A stretch of DNA of 63,503 nucleotides from Candidatus Methylomirabilota bacterium (lineage in GTDB: Bacteria; Methylomirabilota; Methylomirabilia; Methylomirabilales; 2-02-FULL-66-22). Location of the stretch: contig JACQVN010000042.1 of NCBI GenBank assembly GCA_016209735.1, forward strand, positions 1 through 63,503, in the 5' to 3' direction. Numbering within the stretch: the stretch's first letter is position 1; each line of letters opens with the position of its first letter. Under the pieces are notes generated by a model that searched no databases, was not told where the DNA came from, and was given only the letters and a program-made list of their open reading frames with translations. The translations under genes were made by a program, and so were the position numbers. Shown in pieces: positions 44,761 to 51,962 of this stretch.

Positions 44761-45397
44761 ACCCCTGATTCCGAAGCACGGCGGGTACCGGAGGCTGAAG
44801 AGCTTCCAGGTGGCACAGCTCGTCTACGATGTCACAGTGCGCTTCTGCGACCGTTACGTGGACCGTCACAGCCGCACGCGCGACCAGATGGTGCAGGCCG
44901 CGCGGTCCGGGGTCCAGAACATCGCCGAGGGAAGCCAGGCATCGGGCACCTCGAAAAAGACGGAGCTGAAGCTGACGAACGTGGCACGGGCGAGCCTGGA
45001 AGAGCTTCGCCTGGACTACGAAGACTTTCTGCGTCAGCGGGGGATGCCGATCTGGGGGCGCCAGGATCCCCGCCGGCAAGATCTGATCGATCGACGCCCC
45101 AAGACCGCCGAAGATGTCGCGGTGTGGGTAGAAGAAGAGCATGGTAGACCAAGTGGACGAGGTGGATGTAGTGGACGGGCTGAGGCGTCCATCGGGTCCA
45201 CAAAGTCCACATCGTCCACTTGCAGTTCGCCGTCCAGTTACCCCGAAATCGCCGCCAATGCGGCGCTGGTTTTGATTGCGGTGGCGTGCAGCCTGCTCGA
45301 CCGACAGATAGCATCGCAGGCCCGGGCGTTCGAAAAGGAAGGCGGGTTCACGGAGCGGCTCTACCGGGTTCGGACCGAGCATAGGAAGCTGCCATGA
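44732..45397 (+). CDS. Four-helix-bundle protein of the RM operon (TIGR04258-like suffix protein)
   Basis: The protein has 221 residues. LIPKHGGYRRLKSFQVAQLVYD, QMVQAARSGVQNIAEGSQASGTSKKTELKLTNVARASLEELRLDYEDFLRQRG is the S23/avd-like four-helix bundle seen in many type I RM operons. The C-terminal part after about residue 140 is low complexity (Ser/Thr/Gly-rich), encoded by 9-bp units of GTGGAC/GTCCAC type, and the bundle resumes with NAALVLIAVACSLLDRQIASQA. It overlaps hsdS by 29 bp and hsdR by 4 bp. Its role is unknown; association with the complex or with RNA is inferred. Confidence 0.75.
   Translation: MTRATRIQPEPLIPKHGGYRRLKSFQVAQLVYDVTVRFCDRYVDRHSRTRDQMVQAARSGVQNIAEGSQASGTSKKTELKLTNVARASLEELRLDYEDFLRQRGMPIWGRQDPRRQDLIDRRPKTAEDVAVWVEEEHGRPSGRGGCSGRAEASIGSTKSTSSTCSSPSSYPEIAANAALVLIAVACSLLDRQIASQARAFEKEGGFTERLYRVRTEHRKLP
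45145..45237. repeat. GTGGAC/GTCCAC nonamer-type repeats inside the four-helix gene
   Basis: AGTGGACGAGGTGGATGTAG and, inverted, TCCACAAAGTCCACATCGTC face each other, giving a potential stem with short period-9 units on each arm. A similar GTGGACGG series ends hsdS near 44685-44725. Confidence 0.6.
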
Positions 45398-48300
45398 CCA
45401 CCGACACCAGCGAACGCGGCCTCGAACGGCTGATCTGCACGGCGCTGACCGGGGCGCCTTGCGATCCGGGCACCGTACTGGAGGGATTGGCGCACGAGCC
45501 GGTTCCGGCTTACGGGGGGTCGGGTTGGATTGGCGGCTTATCGAGCGACTTTGATCGCGAATACTGCGTGGACCTGGCGCAGCTTTCGGCATTCCTGCGC
45601 TTAACGCAGCCAAAGATTGCCGAATCACTCGACCTCGGGAGCGACGGTCCGACGCGGCGCAAGTTCCTGGCCCGCCTTCAGGGCGAGATCAGCAAGCGCG
45701 GCACGATCAACGTCCTGCGCCACGGCGTCAAGCACGGGCCGAACCACCTCGACCTATTCTACGGTACGCCCTCGCCCGGGAACGAGACGGCGAAGACGCG
45801 CTATGAGGCCAACCGCTTCAGCATCACCCGGCAACTGCGCTACAGCCGCGACGAGACGCAACGTGCACTGGACATCGGTCTGTTCATCAACGGGCTGCCC
45901 GTCGCCACTTTCGAGTTGAAGAACAGCCTCACCAAGCAGACGGTCGAGGACGCCGTCCAGCAGTACATGCGCGACCGTGACCCGCGCGAGAGGCTCTTCG
46001 AGTTTGGCCGTTGCATCGTGCATTTCGCTGTGGACGACCACGAGGTGCGCATGTGCACGCACCTGAAGGGCAAGGCCTCGTGGTTCCTGCCGTTCAACAT
46101 GGGCTGGAACGACGGCGCGGGGAATCCCCCCAACCCGAACGGCCTCAAGACCGACTACCTCTGGAAGCGCATCCTCACCCGTGCGGGCCTGACTGACATC
46201 TTGGAGAATTACGCTCAGGTCGTCGAGAAGATCGACCCGAAAACCCGCAAGAAGAAGCGGGAACAGATCTTCCCCCGCTACCAGCAACTCGACGTGGTGC
46301 GGAGACTGCTGGCGGACACTGCCCGGAACGGCGCGGGCCGATGCTACCTGGTCCAGCATTCGGCCGGCAGCGGGAAGTCCAACTCCATCGCCTGGTATGC
46401 CCACCAGCTCATCGGACTGCGCCGGAACGACGCGCCGGTGTTTGACTCGGTCATTGTGGTTACCGACCGGAAGATCCTCGACCAGCAGATCCGCGACACG
46501 ATCAAGCAGTTCGCGCAGGTGGGCGCCACGGTCGGCCACGCCGAGCACTCGGACAACCTGCGCACGTTCATCGCCGAAGGGAAGAAGATCATCATCTCCA
46601 CGGTGCAGAAGTTCCCGTTCATCCTCGACGAGATCGGGAGCGAGCACCGCGGACGCACCTTCGCCATCATCATCGACGAGGCGCACTCGAGCCAGGGCGG
46701 GCGCACGTCCGCGGCCGTCAGTATGGCGCTCTCGGAAGCTGGACAGGCGGAGGAAGAAGAAAGCATCGAGGATAAGATCAACCGGATCATGGAGGCGCGG
46801 AAGCTCCTTCCCAACGCGAGCTACTTCGCCTTCACCGCCACACCGAAGAACAAGACGCTGGAGATCTTCGGGGAGCCCTACGAGGAGGGCGGGCATACGA
46901 AACACCGGCCCTTGCACAGCTACACGATGAAGCAGGCGATTCAGGAGGGCTTCATCCTGGACGTGCTCCGGTACTACACGCCGGTCGAGAGCTACTACAA
47001 GCTGGTCAAGAGGATCGAGGGCGACCCCGAATTCGACACCAAGCGGGCGAAGAAAAAGCTCCGCCGCTACGTCGAGAGCCACGACCACGCCATCCGGCTC
47101 AAGGCCGAGATCATGGTGGACCACTTCCACGAGCAGGTGGTGGCGCTGAACAAGATCGGCGGGCAGGCGCGGGCGATGGTGGTGACGACGGGGATCGAGC
47201 GCGCCATCCAGTACTACCACGCGATCCGGGACTACCTCGCCGAGCGCAAGAGCCCGTACAAGGCCATCGTAGCCTTCTCCGGGGACCACGAGTACGGGGG
47301 AGCCAAGGTGAGCGAGGCATCGCTCAACGGTTTCCCTTCCAGTCAGATCGCCGACAAGATCCAGGAAGACCCCTATCGCTTCCTCGTCTGCGCCGACAAG
47401 TTCCAGACCGGCTACGACGAGCCGCTGCTGCACACAATGTACGTGGATAAGATCCTCTCCGGCATCAAGGCGGTCCAGACGTTGTCGCGACTCAACCGGG
47501 CGCACCCGCAGAAGCACGACGTGTTCGTGCTCGACTTCATGAACGACGCCGATACGATCCGCGAGGCGTTCGCCGACTACTACCGCACCACCATCCTCGC
47601 CGAGGAGACCGACCCCAACAAGCTGCACGACCTGAAGGCCGCGCTCGACGGCTACCAGGTCTACGTGGAGGCGCAGGTCGAGCAGTTCGTCGAGCGGTAT
47701 CTCGGCGGCGCCGACCGCGACACGCTCGACCCGATCCTCGACGCCTGCGTGGCCGTCTACAGGCAGCAGCTCGATGAAGACGGGCAGGTGGACTTCAAGG
47801 GCAAGGGCAAGGCGTTTGTGCGCACCTACGGCTTTCTGGCATCGATCCTGCCCTACACGAACGCCGACTGGGAGAAGCTCTCCATCTTCCTGAACTTCCT
47901 TGTGCCCAAGCTGCCGGCGCCCGTGGAGGAGGACCTCGCCAAGGGCATCCTCGAAGCCATCGACATGGACAGCTATCGGGTCGAGAAGAAAGCAGCGAGA
48001 AAGATCCAACTACCGGATGAGGACGCCGAGATCGAGCCGGTGCCGGCGATAGGTGGCGGCCACAAGCCCGAGCCAGAGTTCGACCGCCTGTCGAACAGTA
48101 TCAAGGCCTTCAACGACCAATTCGGAAACATTCCGTGGACCGACGCGGACCGGGTGCACCGCCTGATCACCCAGGACATTCCGACGAAAGTGGCCGCCGA
48201 CACGGCGTATCAGAACGCGAAGAAGCACTCGGACAAGCAAAACGCCCGTATCGAGCACGACAAGGCGCTTGGCCGGGTGATGACCGGGTTCTTGAAGGAT

Positions 48301-48417
48301 GACACGGAACTGTTCAGGCAGTTCAGTGATAACGAGTCGTTCCGACGGTGGCTGACCGATACGGTGTTCGGCCTGACCTATGAGAAGCCGGGTGCAGGAG
48401 CGGCGGCGCACCCGTAA
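45394..48417 (+). CDS. hsdR: Type I restriction-modification system, restriction and translocase subunit
   Basis: The protein has 1007 residues. The N-terminal endonuclease has TFELKNSLTKQ (ExK of the PD-(D/E)xK fold). The SF2 motor shows QHSAGSGKSNSIAW (motif I), VVTDRKILDQQI, IIIDEAHSSQGG (DEAH), SYFAFTATPKNKT (motif III) and later DKFQTGYDEPLL and LSRLNRAHP. Length and order fit HsdR. ATG 45394 overlaps the previous stop. The C-terminus ends with a helical region that docks on HsdM. Confidence 0.95.
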   Translation: MTTDTSERGLERLICTALTGAPCDPGTVLEGLAHEPVPAYGGSGWIGGLSSDFDREYCVDLAQLSAFLRLTQPKIAESLDLGSDGPTRRKFLARLQGEISKRGTINVLRHGVKHGPNHLDLFYGTPSPGNETAKTRYEANRFSITRQLRYSRDETQRALDIGLFINGLPVATFELKNSLTKQTVEDAVQQYMRDRDPRERLFEFGRCIVHFAVDDHEVRMCTHLKGKASWFLPFNMGWNDGAGNPPNPNGLKTDYLWKRILTRAGLTDILENYAQVVEKIDPKTRKKKREQIFPRYQQLDVVRRLLADTARNGAGRCYLVQHSAGSGKSNSIAWYAHQLIGLRRNDAPVFDSVIVVTDRKILDQQIRDTIKQFAQVGATVGHAEHSDNLRTFIAEGKKIIISTVQKFPFILDEIGSEHRGRTFAIIIDEAHSSQGGRTSAAVSMALSEAGQAEEEESIEDKINRIMEARKLLPNASYFAFTATPKNKTLEIFGEPYEEGGHTKHRPLHSYTMKQAIQEGFILDVLRYYTPVESYYKLVKRIEGDPEFDTKRAKKKLRRYVESHDHAIRLKAEIMVDHFHEQVVALNKIGGQARAMVVTTGIERAIQYYHAIRDYLAERKSPYKAIVAFSGDHEYGGAKVSEASLNGFPSSQIADKIQEDPYRFLVCADKFQTGYDEPLLHTMYVDKILSGIKAVQTLSRLNRAHPQKHDVFVLDFMNDADTIREAFADYYRTTILAEETDPNKLHDLKAALDGYQVYVEAQVEQFVERYLGGADRDTLDPILDACVAVYRQQLDEDGQVDFKGKGKAFVRTYGFLASILPYTNADWEKLSIFLNFLVPKLPAPVEEDLAKGILEAIDMDSYRVEKKAARKIQLPDEDAEIEPVPAIGGGHKPEPEFDRLSNSIKAFNDQFGNIPWTDADRVHRLITQDIPTKVAADTAYQNAKKHSDKQNARIEHDKALGRVMTGFLKDDTELFRQFSDNESFRRWLTDTVFGLTYEKPGAGAAAHP

Positions 48418-48753
48418 GCCTGGTGAGAACACCATCAGGACTTGTTTTGGATGGAAGCTATCCCTCCCGCTGCCACCCATTGCAGCATCCCATAATCCAC
48501 AATATCTTGTGGCTATTTCCTCTTGACGATCCAAAATATAGTGGTAGAATCCGCGCCATCTATTCGCGGGCCAAGGAAGTCAAGCAACTTTTCCCTGTAT
48601 CAACTGTAGCAGTGCTGGAATCCGAAACCAGCCTCCGATAAGGCAGAAAGGTCCCTTTGAACAATCTCCTCACAGTTTGGAGGGAAGGATTCGCAGCATT
48701 CGGCTCGAAGGTGACACGCCGAAGGGCCCGCCGGGGGGAGGCCGCCAAGGTCC
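48418..48753. other. Promoter and long leader before a small gene
   Basis: TTGACG (48523-48528), a 16-bp spacer and TAGAAT (48545-48550) are followed by about 200 nt of leader with several hairpins (for example CTGG-AATCCGAAA-CCAG and CTCC-N9-GGAG) and a GGGGGGAGG purine run before ATG 48754. No known riboswitch consensus fits; a structured leader or small RNA is possible. Confidence 0.45.
48523..48550 (+). promoter_or_regulatory. Sigma70-type promoter
   Basis: TTGACG and TAGAAT with a 16-bp spacer lie in a locally AT-rich stretch (AAAATATAG). It is upstream of the small gene at 48754. Confidence 0.6.
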
Positions 48754-48972
48754 ATGCGGAACCGACAGGAAATGGTATCGAAGCCGGAGCGACAGGCGAT
48801 CGTGCTGAGTCGAGCGTGCGCCGGTCTGTACGAGGAGGTCGCGTCGGTCTGCAAAGGGTGGGACGACATCGATGTCCTCGTGGACCGGCGGGAAGGCACG
48901 GGAAAGCACGGCTTCATCGTTCCCCGGGTGGAAGAGCCGAAGCCGGCGTGGGATCTCCCCGACACCGCGTGA
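48754..48972 (+). CDS. Small conserved-looking protein of unknown function
   Basis: The protein has 72 residues, soluble, starting at ATG 48754 (ATG 48775 also possible). It reads as a normal globular protein: AIVLSRACAGLYEEVASVCKG followed by WDDIDVLVDRREG, and a good leader with promoter precedes it. I do not recognise a named family. Alternative: a spurious frame in the repeat-rich region, but the codon usage and the promoter favour a real gene. Confidence 0.45.
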   Translation: MRNRQEMVSKPERQAIVLSRACAGLYEEVASVCKGWDDIDVLVDRREGTGKHGFIVPRVEEPKPAWDLPDTA

Positions 48973-49054
48973 CGGGACGAATTGTGTTGGCGCCGCGGTC
49001 TGCGGTGTCTGAGCCTGGCAGGCCGCTTAATAAGGAATGTCCGTGCTCCGGCCC

Positions 49055-49141
49055 GCTCATGCTTCGACGGGCTCAGCATGAGCGGAAATGGTTCATTGAT
49101 GTCAAGCCACCCTCCGCTCACCCTGAGCCCGTCGAAGGGTG
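49055..49141. repeat. CTTCGACGGGCTCAG inverted-repeat element, copy 1
   Basis: GCTCATGCTTCGACGGGCTC at the left and GAGCCCGTCGAAGGG at the right form inverted ends of an element of about 87 bp with TGAGCGG/CCGCTCA further inside. A second copy with the same left end lies at 63287-63372. Confidence 0.8.
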
Positions 49142-49257
49142 AATGGAGGACGCTGATATACGGACTTCCTGGCTTGATCGGACTCGCCATCCAACAGGGT
49201 CGGGGATTCTCGTCTCAGAATGGCGATGCGGTGCTGCGGTTCAAGGTGCGGCGGTTT

Positions 49258-49401
49258 CAACCCTGAACCCCGAACCCAGAACCTCGAATCCGCCTATGGT
49301 GGATCTTTGTCCCGCCGCCGGCGGGACTTCGACTTTGAACCGCAAACCTCGATCTTTGAACCGCGAACTGCAAACCTCGAACCTTGAACCTTGAACTCCG
49401 G
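49258..49401. repeat. GAACCTC-type heptamer array
   Basis: Units such as GAACCCC, GAACCCA, GAACCTC, GAACCTT and GAACTCC recur every 7 bp, interrupted by a CCCGCCGCCGGCGGG hairpin at 49310. Read on the other strand they are GTTCRAG units, the same core as the GTTC-type octamers. Confidence 0.8.
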
Positions 49402-49408
49402 AGGACGT

Positions 49409-49963
49409 ATGTCCATCAAGTCAGATACGTGGATCACCCGCATGGCGCGGGAGCACCGGATAATCGAGCCGTTTGCCGAGAGGCAGGTTCGCGAGGGCGT
49501 GATCTCTTTCGGGGTGTCATCCTACGGTTACGACATCCGCGTGGCGGACGAGTTCAAGATCTTCACCAACATCAATACCACGGTCATAGACCCCAAGCGC
49601 TTCGACGAGCAGTCCTTCGTGGACTTCAAGGGGAAGGTGTGCATCATTCCTCCGAATTCCTTCGCCCTGGCCCGCACGGTGGAGTACTTCCGGATCCCCA
49701 GAAACATCCTGACCATCTGTGTCGGAAAATCGACGTATGCGCGCTGTGGCATCATCGTGAACGTGACGCCTTTCGAGCCGGAGTGGGAGGGGACAGCCAC
49801 GCTGGAGATCAGCAACACCACGCCTCTCCCGGCCAAGATCTACGCCAACGAGGGGATCGCCCAGGTCGTTTTCTTCGAGGCGGACGAGGTCTGCCAGACC
49901 TCTTACGCGGACAAGAAAGGAAAGTACCAGGCGCAGCAGACCATCACGCTGCCACGGATTTGA
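49409..49963 (+). CDS. dcd: dCTP deaminase
   Basis: The protein has 184 residues, the usual length. Family motifs are present: [94 protein letters not shown]. It converts dCTP to dUTP for thymidylate synthesis; the [12 protein letters not shown] motif near the C-terminus closes the active site. ATG 49409 follows CCGGAGGA. Confidence 0.95.
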   Translation: MSIKSDTWITRMAREHRIIEPFAERQVREGVISFGVSSYGYDIRVADEFKIFTNINTTVIDPKRFDEQSFVDFKGKVCIIPPNSFALARTVEYFRIPRNILTICVGKSTYARCGIIVNVTPFEPEWEGTATLEISNTTPLPAKIYANEGIAQVVFFEADEVCQTSYADKKGKYQAQQTITLPRI

Positions 49964-50505
49964 GAGGGTATCGGAGGAGCAGAGGGGGCGGCCACATGGG
50001 GCCGCCCGTACGGGGTGGTGTAGGGGTGCCCCCGCGTGGGCGCCCGAGCGCAAGGGGGGCAGGGGGGGACGGGCCATGGACCATGGACGATGGACCTTGG
50101 AGCATGAACCATGGACCGTGGACGATGGGGGAGCCGGGGTGCTGGGGGGCAGAGGGGCAGAGGGGCTGGGGAGCGGGAGCGCGGACCGTGGACGATGGAC
50201 CATGAGCCATGAGCTATCAGCCATGAACCGCGAGCCGTGAGGTGCGATCGACAGAGGAGCAGAGGAGCAAGGGTGCAGGAGAGTGCTAGAGATCAGTGGT
50301 CAGTAGCCAGAAGTCAGGAGCAAGGGAGCGGGGGGGAGTTGCAGCAATGCAAAACGGACAATGAAAAACCGACAATGAAAAATTGAAGACCATGCAACTC
50401 GCTGCCCGGTCAGTTTTCAATTTTGCATTGTCAGTTGTCGGTTTTGCATTCCGTCGTCCATCGTCCACGGTCCATGGTCCGTATTCCACCGAAGTGAGGA
50501 ACGTC
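49964..50505. repeat. Repeat-filled gap: heptamer arrays, hairpins and TTGTCGGTT repeats
   Basis: No gene is present in 542 bp. In order: a GGGCGGCC/GGCCGCCC hairpin (49986-50007), a CCATGGA/CGATGGA heptamer array (50066-50128), GCAGAGGG units, a CCATGAG heptamer array (50189-50240), inverted AAACCGACAAT and direct GTTGTCGGTTTTGCATT repeats (50346-50450), then CCATCGT/CCATGGT heptamers (50449-50492), which are the complement of the array at 50066. Confidence 0.8.
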
Positions 50506-50718
50506 ATGCACATCGCCTACGATACGAATAGCGACCAGGTGAAGGTGGAGTTGCTGCCCAACGCACCCGTGGCGAGCGTCCGGGAGGTCAACGGGATCGT
50601 GCTGCGCTATGGCCCGGACCGGCGGGTGGTGGGGATCGAGATCCGCGAGGGGCGGCAACGCATTGATTGGGCGCTACGCGCCGAGGAAGGGTCCCTGCAC
50701 GCTGCTTTGGTGGCCTAG
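50506..50718 (+). CDS. DUF2283 family small protein
   Basis: The protein has 70 residues. AYDTNSDQVKVELLPNA, EVNGIVLRYGPDRRVVGIEIR and a hydrophobic tail match the DUF2283 pattern, an all-beta small protein of unknown function often near toxin-antitoxin genes. ATG 50506 follows GTGAGGAACGTC. It begins 14 bp after a heptamer array. Confidence 0.7.
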   Translation: MHIAYDTNSDQVKVELLPNAPVASVREVNGIVLRYGPDRRVVGIEIREGRQRIDWALRAEEGSLHAALVA

Positions 50719-50800
50719 GCGGGTGGGTCGGAATGCACCAAGACAAAGGATGCCTTTGGGGCTTGTCGAGTTCTCCTATTTTCGCGTGATTTCGCTCAGT

Positions 50801-51151
50801 CTAGCGGAAGACGCCGAGCGCGATGAGGAGGGCGTCCTCGACTTGATGAATTCTCTCCTGGGAGAGCGGCCGGCCGAGGGGCTGACCCTCCAGGAGCCCC
50901 TTGTCGAGGCAGGTAACTTGCTCGCACTTGACCACGGAAGACTGGGGAAGTCCTCCTTCCCCGCGGTCTAGCATGACGTGGGTGGGGGCTGGCCGTATCT
51001 GGGTGGAGAGCGGTGCCGCCAATACATCTCCGGCCCACCGGTTGCGGATATCGGGAGAGAGAATCAGAACTGGCCGGGCCTTCCGACCCCCGGCGCCGGT
51101 CCTCATGGTCGCCAGATAGATTTCCCCACGCCGAGGAAACGGTCCCGCCAC
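50801..51151 (-). CDS. MazF/PemK-family endoribonuclease toxin
   Basis: The protein has 116 residues. RRGEIYLATM, RKARPVLILSPD, VLAAPLSTQIRP and KCEQVTCLDKGLL are the standard MazF strands; the Arg and Thr/Ser residues of the RNA site lie in these. It starts at GTG 51151. MazF toxins cleave mRNA and slow growth. The likely antitoxin is at 51368-51637, upstream on the same strand, but 216 bp of GC-rich DNA separates the two, which is unusual because such pairs normally overlap. Confidence 0.85.
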   Translation of the reverse strand: MAGPFPRRGEIYLATMRTGAGGRKARPVLILSPDIRNRWAGDVLAAPLSTQIRPAPTHVMLDRGEGGLPQSSVVKCEQVTCLDKGLLEGQPLGRPLSQERIHQVEDALLIALGVFR

Positions 51152-51367
51152 CGATCAGTCCTGTCTACGAGCGTAAGCGTTCAGGCCACATTCGAGGGGC
51201 GGCCAGGGGCTCCCGGAGCGCCGCGCCCGCGGGCGAGCCCGTCGCCGGCACGGAGGCCGCCGTTCTGTGGCGGCCGACCCGGTGTAAGGGCGAGCGGGCA
51301 TCGACGAGGCGCCAGGCGTCGAAGGGAGGCCCTGGCCGCCCCGGCGATTGGCAGGCTGGCTGAACGG

Positions 51368-51637
51368 TTACCTACGAGCGACCTGCCGCGAGGCGAATTC
51401 GGCCCATTCCTTGTCTTCGCGCTTCTCCTGCACTGTGAGTGAGCGATAGTAGGCCTGCACTTCTCGCTCGATTTGCTGCTGTTTCTGCTGGGCGAGCCAA
51501 TAGTTCAGGGCCGCCTCCAGGGCGCGGCTCCGGGACGGAAAGCCATGGGCCTCGACCGCCTGGTCAAGAGCCACCACAGTCTTGGGCTCGATGGTCATGG
51601 TTACCCGTACTTTGCGAACGGTGCGTTGCCTTGCCAT
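51368..51637 (-). CDS. Ribbon-helix-helix antitoxin-like protein
   Basis: The protein has 89 residues. KVRVTMTIEPKTVVALDQAVEAHGFPSRSRALEAALNYWL is a MetJ/Arc-type ribbon-helix-helix domain (strand, helix, GFPSRSRA turn, helix), followed by a charged helical tail (QQKQQQIEREVQAYYRSL) that would neutralise a MazF toxin. ATG 51637 has GGAGAG upstream. A promoter and a perfect dyad lie immediately upstream, suited to autorepression. Confidence 0.8.
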   Translation of the reverse strand: MARQRTVRKVRVTMTIEPKTVVALDQAVEAHGFPSRSRALEAALNYWLAQQKQQQIEREVQAYYRSLTVQEKREDKEWAEFASRQVARR

Positions 51638-51660
51638 GATCACTCTCCGTAAGATCATCA

Positions 51661-51679
51661 GTATGCGGATTGTGCATAC
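51661..51679. promoter_or_regulatory. Operator-like dyad of the antitoxin
   Basis: GTATGC-N7-GCATAC (GTATGCGGATTGTGCATAC) is a perfect 6-bp inverted repeat that overlaps the right edge of the minus-strand -10 element. Ribbon-helix-helix antitoxins bind such dyads to repress their own operon. Confidence 0.65.
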
Positions 51680-51706
51680 AATACTGTGGTTGACTCTGGA
51701 AGTCAA
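51678..51706 (-). promoter_or_regulatory. Sigma70-type promoter of the antitoxin-toxin genes
   Basis: On the minus strand TTGACT (51701-51706) is followed after 17 bp by TATTGT (51678-51683), about 40 bp before the antitoxin ATG. It directly abuts the operator dyad. Confidence 0.65.
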
Positions 51707-51962
51707 CAGGCTCCACTCGGACTCGAAGGGGTAGGCGGTTTTGGCTGGGCGATGGCAGGGAGGGGAGAAGCTGCCCTCGCCATTTCTCATTCAGAATGGG
51801 CACAGAACCGCTGCTGCGCCCTTCATTGGCGGTGACCTGTGGGGTTGCCGAGGAGGCGGAAGACATAACGCGCAAAACGTAACAGGGTAGACATCGCTCG
51901 AGAGTTGTTACTCTGCCTCCTGTCCCGCCTTGCGGCGGGATTTCGTCACGTCATGGTGTGAC
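51684..51962. other. Convergent-side gap between the antitoxin promoter and ftcD
   Basis: Beyond the antitoxin promoter no gene is seen. A TCCCGCC-TTGC-GGCGGGA hairpin (51923-51940) lies just past the ftcD stop and may help end that transcript, although no T run follows on the ftcD strand. Confidence 0.4.

Larger units (their letters stand above)
48973..49408. other. Repeat region before dcd
   Basis: This is 436 bp without a gene. It holds a CTTCGACGGGCTCAGC...GCTCACCCTGAGCCCGTCGAAG palindromic element (49055-49141) and a heptamer array (49258-49401) that runs to within 8 bp of the dcd start. CCGGAGGACGT provides the dcd ribosome binding site. Confidence 0.7.
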
